Assembly (NCBI RefSeq): GCF_031886125.1
Contig: NZ_CP119391.1
Coordinates: 124,001-188,000, forward strand
DNA: 64,000 nucleotides
From: Halomonas piscis
GTDB lineage: Bacteria > Pseudomonadota > Gammaproteobacteria > Pseudomonadales > Halomonadaceae
Direction: 5' to 3'
Numbering within the stretch: position 1 is the stretch's first letter; every line of letters starts with the position of its first letter. Shown here in pieces: positions 1 to 8,338 of this stretch. Below the pieces are notes generated by a model, which saw nothing but the letters and a program-made list of their open reading frames with translations, was not told the origin of the DNA and did not search any database. Both the position numbers and the translations under genes were made by a program.

Positions 1-220
1 CGGCGAGCACGTCGCGGTCGGCGTGGCCGGTGATCATCGGCCCCCAGGACCCTACATAGTCCACGTAGCGATTGCCTTCGACGTCGAACAGGTAGGCATC
101 CTGGGCGCGCTCCATGAAAACCGGCGGGCGATTCATGCCCTTGAAGGCGCGCACCGGCGAGTTAATGCCGCCGGGGATCCGGCGGCTGGCAAGTTCAAAC
201 AGCTCAGCGGAAGTGGTCAT
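1..220 (-). CDS. hemL: glutamate-1-semialdehyde 2,1-aminomutase, N-terminal part
   Basis: The reading frame starts at the ATG complementary to 218-220, behind a strong AGGAGG-type ribosome site, and runs off the left edge of the window. About 73 residues are visible. They begin [18 protein letters not shown] and continue through a SPVRAFKG segment and a [14 protein letters not shown] segment, which match the N-terminus of HemL. The family is a PLP-dependent cytoplasmic enzyme that makes 5-aminolevulinate in the C5 pathway to heme. The catalytic lysine lies outside the window. The neighbours thiD and hemJ point the same way, and hemJ is also a heme gene. Confidence 0.93.
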   Translation of the reverse strand, partial: MTTSAELFELASRRIPGGINSPVRAFKGMNRPPVFMERAQDAYLFDVEGNRYVDYVGSWGPMITGHADRDVLA

Positions 221-244
221 GACATCCTCCTCAGGATAAAAGTG

Positions 245-1069
245 TCAGTGACGGTGAGTATAAAAGCGGTTGGGCAACTGCTGGCCGTGCGCTGGCCGAT
301 AGCCGTGGGCAAGGCTCTGCCAGGCGAAACGCTGCGCCTGCTCGCATGCCGGGGCGAGCGCCTCGCCGGCGGCCAGGCGCGCCGCAACGGCGGCCGCCAG
401 GGTACAGCCCGAGCCGTGATACGTCCCCGGCAGCCGCGGCCAGTGCCACTGGCGAGCGCTTTCCGGGGTGTGCAGGGTGTGGGTCACCGTGTCGTCGTCG
501 CTCCCCGGCCGCGGGTCGTCGGTGCCGGTCACCAGCACGCTCTGACAGCCCGCCGACAGCAGCGCCACGGCTCGATCGGTGTCATCAACGCCGCCCATTT
601 CCGGCGTCAGCCGGGCAAGCTCGTGGCGGTTGGGGGTGAGAAGATCCGCCTGCCCGATCAACTTGTCCACAAAGCGTTGGCAAAGAGCAGGTGTGGACAA
701 CTCAGCGCCGCCGCCGGCCTTGAGCACCGGGTCGATCACCACCGGCACGCCGGGAAAGCGGCGCACGATGCGTTCGGCGGCCGCCAGCGTGGCCGCATCC
801 GCCAGCAATCCGATCTTGATCGCGGCTACCGGCATCTCGGCCAGCGCCTCCACCGCTTCTTCCATGACGGCCGGATCCGCCGGCACTACCCGGCGCACAT
901 CGGCGCAGCTCTGTACGGTAAGCGCCGTGGGCACGGTCAGCGCCCAGCCGCCGTTGGCCGCCACGGCTTCGCCGTCGGCCATGATGCCGGCGCCGCCGGT
1001 GGGATCATGGCCGGCGAGTACCAGCACCACCGGGGGGAGCGCGTCGTTTTTCAACGTTGTCGCCGTCAA
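245..1069 (-). CDS. thiD: hydroxymethylpyrimidine/phosphomethylpyrimidine kinase
   Basis: A 274-residue ribokinase-fold kinase. It phosphorylates HMP and then HMP-P in the pyrimidine branch of thiamine synthesis in the cytoplasm. The N-terminal GHDPTGGAGI motif (about 19-28), an AIKIGLL segment and the C-terminal GTYHGSGCTLAAAVAA motif (anion hole and catalytic Asp/Cys region of the family) are all present. Length is usual for ThiD. It overlaps the hemJ stop by 4 bp and lies 24 bp before hemL, so hemJ-thiD-hemL is a probable operon read leftward. Gammaproteobacteria often place thiE or thiD next to hemL. Confidence 0.93.
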   Translation of the reverse strand: MTATTLKNDALPPVVLVLAGHDPTGGAGIMADGEAVAANGGWALTVPTALTVQSCADVRRVVPADPAVMEEAVEALAEMPVAAIKIGLLADAATLAAAERIVRRFPGVPVVIDPVLKAGGGAELSTPALCQRFVDKLIGQADLLTPNRHELARLTPEMGGVDDTDRAVALLSAGCQSVLVTGTDDPRPGSDDDTVTHTLHTPESARQWHWPRLPGTYHGSGCTLAAAVAARLAAGEALAPACEQAQRFAWQSLAHGYRPAHGQQLPNRFYTHRH

Positions 1070-1497
1070 AAGGGCTTCACCACGGCGAAAATCATGATCG
1101 CAATCAGCGCCAGCACCGGCAGTTCGTTAAACCAGCGGAAAAATACGTGGCGCTTGGTACAGCGCTCTTCGGCAAACTGCTTGAGATAAATCAGACAAAC
1201 GTGGTGGTAGGCAATCAGCAGCACCACGAAAAACAGCTTGGCGTGCATCCATCCCTGGCTGAGCCACTGGGGCGAAAGTGCCAGCAGCACAAGGCCCAGC
1301 ACGATGACGGCAATCATCGACGGCGTCATGATGCCGCGGTACAGCTTGCGCTCCATGATCTTGAAGTTTTCCACGCTTTCGCGCTCGTCGCTGTCCCGCG
1401 CCATGGCATGGTAGACATAAAGCCTCGGCAGATAGAACAGCGCGGCAAACCATGTAACCACGGCCATCAGATGGATCGCCTTCACCCATAAATACAT
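1066..1497 (-). CDS. hemJ: protoporphyrinogen IX oxidase HemJ, membrane protein
   Basis: A 143-residue protein with four hydrophobic segments, starting MYLWVKAIHLMAVVTWF, with the early His and the LPRLYVYHA segment typical of HemJ. The family oxidises protoporphyrinogen IX to protoporphyrin IX at the inner membrane and replaces HemG/HemY in many proteobacteria. It overlaps thiD by 4 bp and is followed by hemL, so two heme-synthesis steps share this cluster. Family identity rests on overall sequence pattern; no catalytic motif beyond the conserved His is claimed. Confidence 0.88.
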   Translation of the reverse strand: MYLWVKAIHLMAVVTWFAALFYLPRLYVYHAMARDSDERESVENFKIMERKLYRGIMTPSMIAVIVLGLVLLALSPQWLSQGWMHAKLFFVVLLIAYHHVCLIYLKQFAEERCTKRHVFFRWFNELPVLALIAIMIFAVVKPF

Positions 1498-1587
1498 GCT
1501 GACTCCTTAACTGTCTGCAGCGGCGCCTCAGAGAAGATTTCTGGTGTTGCCGCCGTCGCGATTGGTCATCAGATTTTGCGCGAGATA

Positions 1588-1608
1588 CCCCGCACTTTTA
1601 GTGCGGGG
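1588..1608. repeat. left-end hairpin of the IS200/IS605-type element
   Basis: CCCCGCAC, a 5-base loop and GTGCGGGG form an 8-bp perfect stem about 18 bp inside the inferred left end. Subterminal hairpins of this kind are recognised by TnpA in the IS200/IS605 family. Confidence 0.7.
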
Positions 1609-1700
1609 AGGGATAGCGCGTCGTCCGTAGGACGACCCTTTTCTCGCTGCCTCCTTCTCAGGTGGTTGCTATCTTACATTTGTGGAGTATCTTGCAAGGC

Positions 1701-2846
1701 ATGACGAAACGCGCCTACAAATACCGCTTCTACCCGACTCCTGAACAGGAACAGCTCCTGGCCAGGACATTCGGGTGTGTGCGCTTCGTCTACAATGCGG
1801 TTCTCCGATACCGCACGGACGCGTTCTATCAGCACGGGGAAAAGACCGGCTTCGCAGCGGCGAACGCCAAGCTCTCGCTGATGAAGAAAGACGGCGGAAC
1901 TGCCTTCCTCAACGAGGTAAGTTCGGTTCCGCTTCAACAGTGCCTTCGTCACCAGCAGCGCGCGTTCAAGAATTTCTTTGAAGGCCGCGCCAAGTACCCT
2001 CGCTTCAAGAGCAAGCGGCATCGCCAGTCGGCGGAGTTCACCCGCTCGGCCTTCAAATACCGGGATGGCCAGTTGTTCCTCGCCAAGTGCAGCGAATCTT
2101 TGGCCATCCGTTGGAGCCGTGAGCTTCCCAGCGAACCCAGCACTGTTACCGTTTCCAAGGACTCGGCAGGACGCTACTTCGTGTCGTGCCTGTGCGAGTT
2201 CGACCCCCGGGCGTTGCCCGTCACCCCGAAGATGGTAGGCATCGACCTGGGCCTGAAAGACCTGTTCGTCACCAGCGACGGGCATCGAATCGGCAATCCC
2301 TGCCATACGGCAAAATACGCCGCCCAGCTTGCCAAGGCACAGCGTCGGCTGAGCAAGAAGAAGCTCGGCTCGAAGAATCGCGCCAAGGCTCGGCAGAAGG
2401 TGGCGAAACTTCACGCCAGGATCTCCGATTGCCGCATGGACAGCTTGCATAAGCTGTCCCGCCAGATCGTTAACGAGAACCAAGTGATCTGCGTCGAATC
2501 CCTCAAGGTGAAGAACATGCTGCGTAACCCTCGGCTTGCCAAGTCAATCAGCGATGCCGGCTGGGGCGAGTTCGTCCGCCAGCTGGAGTACAAGGCGGCT
2601 TGGGCGGATCGCCAACTGTCGGCCATCGACCAATGGTATCCGTCGAGCAAGCGCTGTTCAGACTGCGGGCATGTGATGGCCAAGATGCCGTTACACGTCC
2701 GCGCCTGGACATGCCCAGAGTGCGCAGCCGAACACGACCGCGACGTTAACGCCGCAGTCAACATTAAAGCCGCCGGGCTGGCGGTGTTAGCCCTTGGAGA
2801 GAATGTAAGTGGCATGGGTCAAGTACCTATGTCCTGTTCTCCGTGA
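1701..2846 (+). CDS. tnpB: RNA-guided nuclease TnpB (IS200/IS605 family)
   Basis: About 381 residues from the ATG at 1701 (MTKRAYKYRFYPTPEQE, the classic TnpB N-terminus); an upstream in-frame ATG at 1662 is less likely. TnpB proteins are ancestors of Cas12 and cut DNA under guidance of an RNA made from the element's right end. Visible parts: N-terminal helix-turn-helix region, RuvC aspartate in GIDLGLKD, RuvC glutamate in VESLKVKNM, a zinc ribbon CSDCG...CPEC, and the last RuvC aspartate in HDRDVNAAVNIK. All catalytic positions are intact, so the protein may be active. Its last codons overlap the new 3' end of the ClC gene on the other strand. Confidence 0.9.
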   Translation: MTKRAYKYRFYPTPEQEQLLARTFGCVRFVYNAVLRYRTDAFYQHGEKTGFAAANAKLSLMKKDGGTAFLNEVSSVPLQQCLRHQQRAFKNFFEGRAKYPRFKSKRHRQSAEFTRSAFKYRDGQLFLAKCSESLAIRWSRELPSEPSTVTVSKDSAGRYFVSCLCEFDPRALPVTPKMVGIDLGLKDLFVTSDGHRIGNPCHTAKYAAQLAKAQRRLSKKKLGSKNRAKARQKVAKLHARISDCRMDSLHKLSRQIVNENQVICVESLKVKNMLRNPRLAKSISDAGWGEFVRQLEYKAAWADRQLSAIDQWYPSSKRCSDCGHVMAKMPLHVRAWTCPECAAEHDRDVNAAVNIKAAGLAVLALGENVSGMGQVPMSCSP

Positions 2847-2900
2847 ATTGGGAATCCCCGTCCTTTAGGGCGGGGAGCAGTCAACGACCGATCGCTATAC
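2720..2900 (+). ncRNA. predicted omega RNA (reRNA) of the TnpB element plus guide
   Basis: In characterised TnpB systems the guide RNA overlaps the 3' end of tnpB, runs through the right-end hairpin and ends in about 16 nt of flanking DNA. Here that places the scaffold in roughly the last 160 bp of the element, with hairpin 2856-2875 near its end and the guide starting at 2885 (CGACCGATCGC). The 5' limit is a guess. The RNA would be antisense to the end of the ClC gene. Confidence 0.45.
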
Positions 2901-4735
2901 TGATAGTAACGTTCCACCGCCCCGCGGGTGATGATACCTGAAATCCGCCGCTGCTTGAGATGGCGACCGTGAACCACGTAAAGCGCTCCCAGCGATTCAT
3001 CCTGGAGAGCGATAAACGCCTCGGACAGCGTGGCCTGCAGGCCGATGGGCGCCAGCTCCAGGCGCTGACCGGGGATTTCCATCAGGTCGATCCGCTGGTA
3101 GTCGCGGTGCCCTTGCCGAATAGGGGTTTCATGTTCGATCAGCCAGCGGGCCAGCGCCGAGCCGCGCAGCGCCAGCAGCGGCTTTTTCTGGCTCGAGCGC
3201 TCGATGATCAGCCACACCGGATTGGTTTCCAGCAGCTTGTGCGCCGCCGCGGGGGTAATCATGCGCCGGGTCCGCACCAGGTTGCGTTCCATGACCGCCG
3301 GCACCGATACCCGGGACAGCGCCTGCATCAGCGGATGCTGAAGCGGGTGACGGCTGCCGCTCAGCGCGCTGTTGAAAAAGCCCTTGCTGCCGGTGAGCTG
3401 GCGGCTGGTCAGGCAGGCCACTACCACGGTGAGCATGCCCGGCAGCATCATGTTGGGCGTATGGGTCAGCTCCAAAAGCGCCATCAGCGCGGCCAGCGGC
3501 GCCTGGAGAATGGCGCCCATCATCGCCGCCGTGCCCAGCATGGCGTGCACCGTAGTGCTGGCAGACATGCCGGGCATCAATTGATTGCCGAGCAGACCAA
3601 ACAGCGCCCCGGCCGCGCCGCCGGCCACCAGTATCGGCCCGATGATGCTCACCGGAATACCGCAGGCCACGGTAAACGCTGTCAGCAGCAGCTTGCCCAC
3701 GGCCACCGCCAGCAGAACGTCGACGGCCGGATGGCCGCTGAACGTCAGCCCCAGGGTGTCGTAACCTATGCCCTGGACCTGGGGATAAAACCAGGCGGCG
3801 CTGCCGACCAGTACGCCCACCAGGGCACAGCGAACGCCGAACGATAGCCGCTGCAATCTTGTCGCTGTCCGGGCCACCTGGATGAAACAGGCGGCAAGCA
3901 GGCCGATACCCAGCGCACTGACCACAATCCAGGGCAGGTTGGCAAGCGAGCCCAGGGCAATATCGCTGATCTGAAAGGCGTGCTCAAAGCCGAACGCCAG
4001 CTGGGCGATCAAGCCGCTGACCGTGGACGCCAGTATCACCGGCATGAAGCCGGTAATGGTGTACTCCATCATCACCACTTCCATGGCGAAGATGACTCCG
4101 GCAATGGGCGTGTTGAACGACGCCGAAATGCCGGCGGCGGTACCGCAGGCCACCAGCACGCGCAGGCTGTTGTGCGGCAGGCGAAAATACTGCCCCAGTC
4201 CGCTGGCCGCCGCCGCCCCCAGGTGAATGGCTGGCCCCTCGCGGCCGGCAGAGAGCCCGCCGAGCACCGAAACGAGCCCCACCCACCACTGGGTGAACCA
4301 GTTGCGGCGCAAAAAGCGCCCCTGATGGTAGGTCAGCCGCTCGATGACGTGGGCAATGCCGATCTTGCGCCCGGAAGGCGTCAGACGCCCCAGCCACAAA
4401 CCGATCAGCAGCACGGCCAGCAGCGGCAGCCCGGCGCGTACCCAGGGGGTGAGCTGTTCGAAGGTTTCGGGGCTTCCCTCGGGCATGTAGAGCGACGCCC
4501 CCAGGCTCAGCATCGTGCGAAAGCCGACCATCAGTGCGCCGGTAATCATCCCCGATACCAGTCCCAGCACGCAAAGTTGAGGCAGCGCATCGACGTTGGC
4601 GAGCTGGCGTCTGAAACGCTTAAGGGTGAAAATCGAACGGAATACGCGTGCCACGCGGGGAATGTCCTTAAATATCTTGGGTGGTGTCCTGGCCTTCGTA
4701 CGTTTTACGCTGGTACCTACTCTATTGTGTATCAT
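2819..4735 (-). CDS. ClC-family chloride channel/transporter with an IS-derived C-terminal tail
   Basis: About 638 residues from the ATG at 4733-4735 (MIHNRVGTSVKRTKA); a longer frame to 4846 exists but reads through the argC leader. The protein is multi-pass, with the ClC motif SAGREGPAIHLG (gating glutamate), an AGISASFNTPIAGVIFAMEV stretch, and a cytosolic C-terminal region resembling paired CBS domains. The usual GSGIP and GxFxP motifs are diverged (KIGIAHVIE; SIIGP), so ion selectivity is uncertain. The last 21 residues (from LTAPRPKG on) are encoded by the inserted IS200/IS605-type element, not by the original gene. ClC proteins move chloride across the inner membrane. The gene is divergent from argC. 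Confidence 0.85.
   Translation of the reverse strand: MIHNRVGTSVKRTKARTPPKIFKDIPRVARVFRSIFTLKRFRRQLANVDALPQLCVLGLVSGMITGALMVGFRTMLSLGASLYMPEGSPETFEQLTPWVRAGLPLLAVLLIGLWLGRLTPSGRKIGIAHVIERLTYHQGRFLRRNWFTQWWVGLVSVLGGLSAGREGPAIHLGAAAASGLGQYFRLPHNSLRVLVACGTAAGISASFNTPIAGVIFAMEVVMMEYTITGFMPVILASTVSGLIAQLAFGFEHAFQISDIALGSLANLPWIVVSALGIGLLAACFIQVARTATRLQRLSFGVRCALVGVLVGSAAWFYPQVQGIGYDTLGLTFSGHPAVDVLLAVAVGKLLLTAFTVACGIPVSIIGPILVAGGAAGALFGLLGNQLMPGMSASTTVHAMLGTAAMMGAILQAPLAALMALLELTHTPNMMLPGMLTVVVACLTSRQLTGSKGFFNSALSGSRHPLQHPLMQALSRVSVPAVMERNLVRTRRMITPAAAHKLLETNPVWLIIERSSQKKPLLALRGSALARWLIEHETPIRQGHRDYQRIDLMEIPGQRLELAPIGLQATLSEAFIALQDESLGALYVVHGRHLKQRRISGIITRGAVERYYQYSDRSLTAPRPKGRGFPIHGEQDIGT
2856..2875. 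repeat. right-end hairpin of the IS200/IS605-type element
   Basis: CCCCGTCC, loop TTTA and GGGCGGGG pair over 8 bp with one G-T wobble, just after the tnpB stop and 9 bp before the inferred right end. It is the expected subterminal TnpA hairpin and the conserved distal stem of an omega RNA. Confidence 0.72.
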
Positions 4736-4848
4736 AGGCGTATCTACTTCGACAGCCCGGCGGTGCGGGGCGGGCAGTGCCAGGCCGCCGTATCGGCAGG
4801 TAAGACCAGGCGCCTGGCGCCGGGCATGCGTCTTTAAAGGAGTCACAC

Positions 4849-5886
4849 GTGATCAAGGTTGGCATTGTAGGCGGTACCGGCTATACCGGCGTAGAGCTTC
4901 TGCGCCTTTTGGCCCAGCATCCTGGCGTCAGCGTCGAAGCGATCACCTCGCGCTCCGAGGCGGGCGTCAAGGTCACGGACATGTACCCCAATCTGCGCGG
5001 GCATTACGACGGCCTGGCGTTCAGCGAGCCCGACGCCGGCGTTCTGGCCCGCATGGACGCGGTGTTTTTTGCCACGCCCCACGGCGTTGCCCACGCCCTG
5101 GCCGGCGACCTGCTTGCTCGGGGTACCCGGGTGATTGATCTCTCGGCGGATTTTCGCCTGCGCGACATCGCCGAATGGGAAGACTGGTACGGCCAGACCC
5201 ACGGCGCGCCGGAGCTGCTTGAAGGCGCCGTTTACGGCCTGCCGGAGCTCCACCGCGAAGCCATCAAGAAAGCGCAGCTGGTGGCCGTGCCGGGGTGCTA
5301 CCCGACCGCGGTACAGCTTGGCTTTCTGCCGCTGCTGAAGGCCGGCATGATCGATCCGAGCCAGCTGATCGCCGACTGCAAGACCGGCGTCACCGGCGCC
5401 GGCCGGGGCGCCAAGGTCGGCTCGCTGCTGGCCGAGGCCAGCGAGTCGCTCAAGGCCTACGCCGTCAGCGGCCACCGCCACCTGCCGGAAATCCGCCAGG
5501 GACTCATCGCGGCTCACGACGGCGAGGTCAACCTTACTTTCGTGCCGCACCTCGCGCCCATGATCCGCGGCATTCACGCCACGCTCTACGGCCAGCTTGT
5601 CGCCGAGCCGGAGGCCGATCTGCAGGCGCTATTCGAGACCTGGTACGCCGACGAGCCCTTCGTCGACGTCATGCCCGCGGGCAGCCATCCGGAAACCCGC
5701 AGCGTCAAGGGCAACAACGTCTGCCGGCTGGCCGTTCATCGCCCGGGAGACGGCAACACCGTGGTGGTGCTCTCGGTGATCGACAACCTGGTCAAGGGCG
5801 CGTCGGGCCAGGCCATCCAGAACCTCAATCTGATGTTCGGCCTTGACGAGCACCTGGGCCTTCAGGCCCCGGCGCTGATGCCCTGA
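4849..5886 (+). CDS. argC: N-acetyl-gamma-glutamyl-phosphate reductase
   Basis: 345 residues starting at a GTG preceded by AAAGGAG. The enzyme reduces N-acetylglutamyl-5-phosphate to the semialdehyde with NADPH in arginine synthesis. The NAD(P) loop is at the start ([17 protein letters not shown], about 4-20), and the catalytic cysteine lies in [11 protein letters not shown] conserved His is in the SGHRHLPEI segment. Length matches type-1 ArgC. It is followed after about 120 bp by erpA, an order common in Pseudomonas and Halomonas relatives. Confidence 0.96.
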   Translation: MIKVGIVGGTGYTGVELLRLLAQHPGVSVEAITSRSEAGVKVTDMYPNLRGHYDGLAFSEPDAGVLARMDAVFFATPHGVAHALAGDLLARGTRVIDLSADFRLRDIAEWEDWYGQTHGAPELLEGAVYGLPELHREAIKKAQLVAVPGCYPTAVQLGFLPLLKAGMIDPSQLIADCKTGVTGAGRGAKVGSLLAEASESLKAYAVSGHRHLPEIRQGLIAAHDGEVNLTFVPHLAPMIRGIHATLYGQLVAEPEADLQALFETWYADEPFVDVMPAGSHPETRSVKGNNVCRLAVHRPGDGNTVVVLSVIDNLVKGASGQAIQNLNLMFGLDEHLGLQAPALMP

Positions 5887-5912
5887 GAGCCCGCTCGCGG
5901 CGCCGGGGAACG

Positions 5913-5942
5913 TTGACCCTTTTGCCGGGTCTTATTCATAAT
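5913..5942 (+). promoter_or_regulatory. candidate sigma-70 promoter for erpA
   Basis: TTGACC at 5913-5918 and CATAAT at 5937-5942, separated by 18 bp, lie about 70 bp before the erpA start in the argC-erpA gap. Each hexamer has five of six consensus bases. No IscR site was assigned. Confidence 0.4.
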
Positions 5943-6008
5943 TATGTTAACGAATCGGCGGACATTACCCTCCGCCCGATTTCCTCTACACGCTTGCGGG
6001 AGATAGCC

Positions 6009-6362
6009 ATGAGCAGTGCAGCTTCCTTTGTTCCCACCCCGCTGCTTCTTTCCGACAGCGCCCGTACACAGCTCAAGGCGCTGGTGGAAGAAGAAGGCAA
6101 CCGCGCGCTCAAGCTGCGCGTTTACGTTACCGGCGGCGGCTGTTCCGGGTTCCAGTACGGCTTCGACTTTGCCGACAACGTATCCGACGACGACACCCTC
6201 ATCGAGTTTGACGATGCCTCCCTTGTGGTGGATCCGCTGTCCTACCAGTACCTAGTCGGTTCCACCGTGGATTACGAGGAAGGCCTGGCCGGCGCGCGCT
6301 TTCGCGTGGAAAACCCCAACGCCAGCTCGACCTGCGGCTGCGGCGCATCCTTTATGGTCTAA
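6009..6362 (+). CDS. erpA: iron-sulfur cluster insertion protein ErpA
   Basis: 117 residues from the ATG at 6009 ([14 protein letters not shown]), behind GGGAGATAG. It is an A-type carrier that hands [4Fe-4S] or [2Fe-2S] clusters to apo-enzymes, including those of isoprenoid synthesis. The three cluster ligands are present: Cys45 in GGGCSGF and Cys109/Cys111 in CGCGASF. The upstream part of the longer frame (from 5913) is leader. Proximity to hemL and argC is typical for erpA. Confidence 0.94.
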   Translation: MSSAASFVPTPLLLSDSARTQLKALVEEEGNRALKLRVYVTGGGCSGFQYGFDFADNVSDDDTLIEFDDASLVVDPLSYQYLVGSTVDYEEGLAGARFRVENPNASSTCGCGASFMV

Positions 6363-6686
6363 GCGCACGGCCATCGCTGACCAAAGTCAGCCCCCACGGT
6401 ATCCGGCTTCCATGGAGTCGCTACCCGTCTACCCGTCTCCGGCTACGGGGTAGATACGAACTTCAGCGCGCGAAAGCAGGCCGCAGGCCTGCCCTCATCG
6501 CTTAACGGCTCCAGATCCCGCCCGACAATCGACTGCCAGCCCCGTCAGCATCGGTAAGCTTGACCCTTCGCCGGTTTCTCGCCAAGGTTACCCTGTCCCA
6601 TAGCAGAAAAATCCAATAACTGCCCTGGCCGGCGCCGGGAACTGCCCGATGCTGCGCCGCCAGGCACGACAGACGGGGATAGACCA
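6363..6686. other. intergenic region between erpA and the ABC importer
   Basis: About 320 bp without a convincing gene. It holds an imperfect inverted repeat near 6425-6452 (CTACCCGT ... ACGGGGTAG) that may end erpA transcription, though no T-run follows. Otherwise nothing was recognised; no clear promoter for the downstream gene could be assigned. Confidence 0.5.
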
Positions 6687-7502
6687 ATGCGGAACAAGAA
6701 TCTGGCAACGATCACCCGGCAGGCCATCGGCCGCACGCCGCTTTTCCATACCCTGCTCGCCGCTGCCGTGGCCACAGGGCTCGGCACCGCCGGTGCCGCC
6801 ATGGCCCAGGACAAGCCCAGCGTCAACGTGGCCACCGACCCAAGCTTTGTGCCCTTCGAGATGCTGGACTCCGAAACCGACGAGATGGTCGGCTTCGACA
6901 TGGACATCATCAACGAAGTCGCAAAGCGCGCCGGCTTCGAGGTCAATCTGACCACCATGAAATTTTCCGGCATCATCCCCGCGGTGCAGACCGGCAGTCA
7001 GGAAATCGCCATTGCCGGCACCACCATCACCGAGGAGCGTGAAAAGGTCGTGGATTTCTCCGACCCCTACTACGATTCCGGCCTGCGGCTGATGGTGCGC
7101 GAGGGCAACGACGATATCGAGACCCTGGAAGACCTCAAAGGCAAGTCGGTCTCCACCAAGATCGGCTCGACCAGCTACGACTTCCTCCAGGAAAAGCTCG
7201 GCGACAGCGCCGAGATCACGCCTTACCCCGGCACCTCCGACATGTACATGGCGCTGCTCGGCCGCAACGTCGACGCCGCTTTCTATGATGCGCCCAACGT
7301 GGCCTACTTTGCCCAGACCCAGGGCGAAGGCCGTGCCAAGGTAGTGGGCCCGCTTTACGAAGGCCAGCAGTACGGCATCGTCTTTCACCAGGGCAGCCAG
7401 TGGCTGGAGCCCACCAACGAGGCGCTGGCGGCCATGCGCGAAGACGGCACCTACGACGAGATCTACACCAAGTGGTTTGGCGAAGCGCCCGACGCCGACT
7501 AG
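6687..7502 (+). CDS. periplasmic amino-acid-binding protein of an ABC importer (GlnH/HisJ type)
   Basis: 271 residues. A signal peptide (Arg/Lys start, hydrophobic stretch LLAAAVATGLGTAGAAMAQ) precedes a family-3 solute-binding domain: VATDPSFVPFEM, GFDMDIINEVAKRAG, GTTITEEREKVVDFSDPYY and KIGSTSYDFL are typical for glutamine or polar-amino-acid binders. It should deliver substrate to the permease and ATPase encoded downstream. A strong stem-loop (7576-7605) separates it from the permease gene, consistent with higher expression of the binding protein. Substrate is probably glutamine or another amino acid, but cannot be fixed from sequence. Confidence 0.88.
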   Translation: MRNKNLATITRQAIGRTPLFHTLLAAAVATGLGTAGAAMAQDKPSVNVATDPSFVPFEMLDSETDEMVGFDMDIINEVAKRAGFEVNLTTMKFSGIIPAVQTGSQEIAIAGTTITEEREKVVDFSDPYYDSGLRLMVREGNDDIETLEDLKGKSVSTKIGSTSYDFLQEKLGDSAEITPYPGTSDMYMALLGRNVDAAFYDAPNVAYFAQTQGEGRAKVVGPLYEGQQYGIVFHQGSQWLEPTNEALAAMREDGTYDEIYTKWFGEAPDAD

Positions 7503-7575
7503 GTCTTGAACACCCGCCTCAAGCGTCATGCTGTTATATAGTACCGATATAACGTATCAAGGGTTATTAGGTGGT

Positions 7576-7605
7576 CAGGGCCGGTGGGCATCGCCCCCGG
7601 CCCTG
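7576..7605 (+). promoter_or_regulatory. stem-loop between binding-protein and permease genes
   Basis: CAGGGCCGG (7576-7584) and CCGGCCCTG (7597-7605) form a perfect 9-bp stem with a 12-nt loop in the 155-bp gap. There is no long T-run, so it is better read as a 3'-end stabiliser or partial terminator that favours the binding-protein transcript. Confidence 0.6.
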
Positions 7606-7657
7606 CGTCATTTCAACACTGCGGTTAATTTATCGTCCCTGATCAGGAGAAGCCCTC

Positions 7658-8329
7658 GTGGACGTAACCTTCAACTTTGACTGGGCAGCGGCGCTCGCTT
7701 CGATCCCCCACCTGCTGCCCGGTATTCCCTGGACCCTGTTGATCTCGTTCGGCGGCCTCGCCATCGGCTTTGTCATCGGCATCATCTTCGGGCTGATGCG
7801 CATCAGCCCGCTGCGCTGGATGCGCTGGCTGGCCGTGGTCTATATCGAAGTGTTTCGGGGCACGCCGATTCTGGTCCAGGTGCTGTTCATCTTCTACGGC
7901 CTGCCCCAGCTGCTGGGCGGCCCCATCAACGCGCTGACCGCGGGGATTGCCGCTATCGCCATCAACTCCGGCGCCTACATTTCCGAAATCGTCCGCGGTG
8001 GCGTCCAGTCCATTGATCAGGGCCAGCGCGAAGCGGCGCTATCCCTGGGCCTGTCCCGCCGCCAGTCGTTTCGCTATATCATCTGGCCCCAGGCGCTGCG
8101 CCGCATGGTGCCGCCGCTCGGCAACCAGGCCATCATCAGTATCAAGGATACGTCGCTGTTTTCCGTGATCGGCGTCGGCGAGCTGGTCCGCCAGGGGCAG
8201 ATCTATATCGCCACGACCTTTACCGCCATGGAAGTCTATTTCATGGTGGCGCTGCTGTATCTCGCCATTACCTGGACGCTTTCCATCCTGCTCGCGCAGC
8301 TCGAGCGCCGCGGCCTTGCCGGAGAATGA
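7658..8329 (+). CDS. amino-acid ABC transporter permease (GlnP/HisM type)
   Basis: 223 residues from a GTG preceded by CAGGAGAAG. It is an inner-membrane permease with about five helices and the cytoplasmic EAA loop (EAALSLGLSRRQSFRYIIWPQ region) that couples to the ATPase. The EVFRGTPILVQVLFIFYGLP segment is characteristic of the His/Glu/Gln/Arg family. A single permease gene suggests a homodimeric channel. It lies 9 bp before the ATPase gene. Confidence 0.92.
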   Translation: MDVTFNFDWAAALASIPHLLPGIPWTLLISFGGLAIGFVIGIIFGLMRISPLRWMRWLAVVYIEVFRGTPILVQVLFIFYGLPQLLGGPINALTAGIAAIAINSGAYISEIVRGGVQSIDQGQREAALSLGLSRRQSFRYIIWPQALRRMVPPLGNQAIISIKDTSLFSVIGVGELVRQGQIYIATTFTAMEVYFMVALLYLAITWTLSILLAQLERRGLAGE

Positions 8330-8338
8330 GGACTGCCT

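Larger units (their letters stand above)
1570..2884 (+). mobile_element. IS200/IS605-family element carrying only tnpB
   Basis: The element is bounded on the left by a hairpin (1588-1608) and on the right by another (2856-2875), and has no tnpA. The right end finishes ...GCAGTCAA, like the TCAA cleavage site of IS608-type elements. The left boundary at 1570 is inferred: joining ...GGTCAT (ending 1569) to 2885 restores an uninterrupted reading frame for the ClC gene on the minus strand that ends in a natural-looking tail (MTNRDGGNTRNLL, stop about 1525). With no tnpA it would need a transposase supplied in trans. Confidence 0.72.

Noticed and set aside
23..1189. Long plus-strand frames opposite hemL, thiD and hemJ
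   Set aside because: They are antisense shadows of high-GC genes with Arg/His/Gly-rich, low-complexity translations.
4735..4846. N-terminal extension of the ClC protein to 4846
   Set aside because: The added residues are Arg/Pro-rich, not conserved in ClC proteins, and cover the argC leader and its ribosome site.
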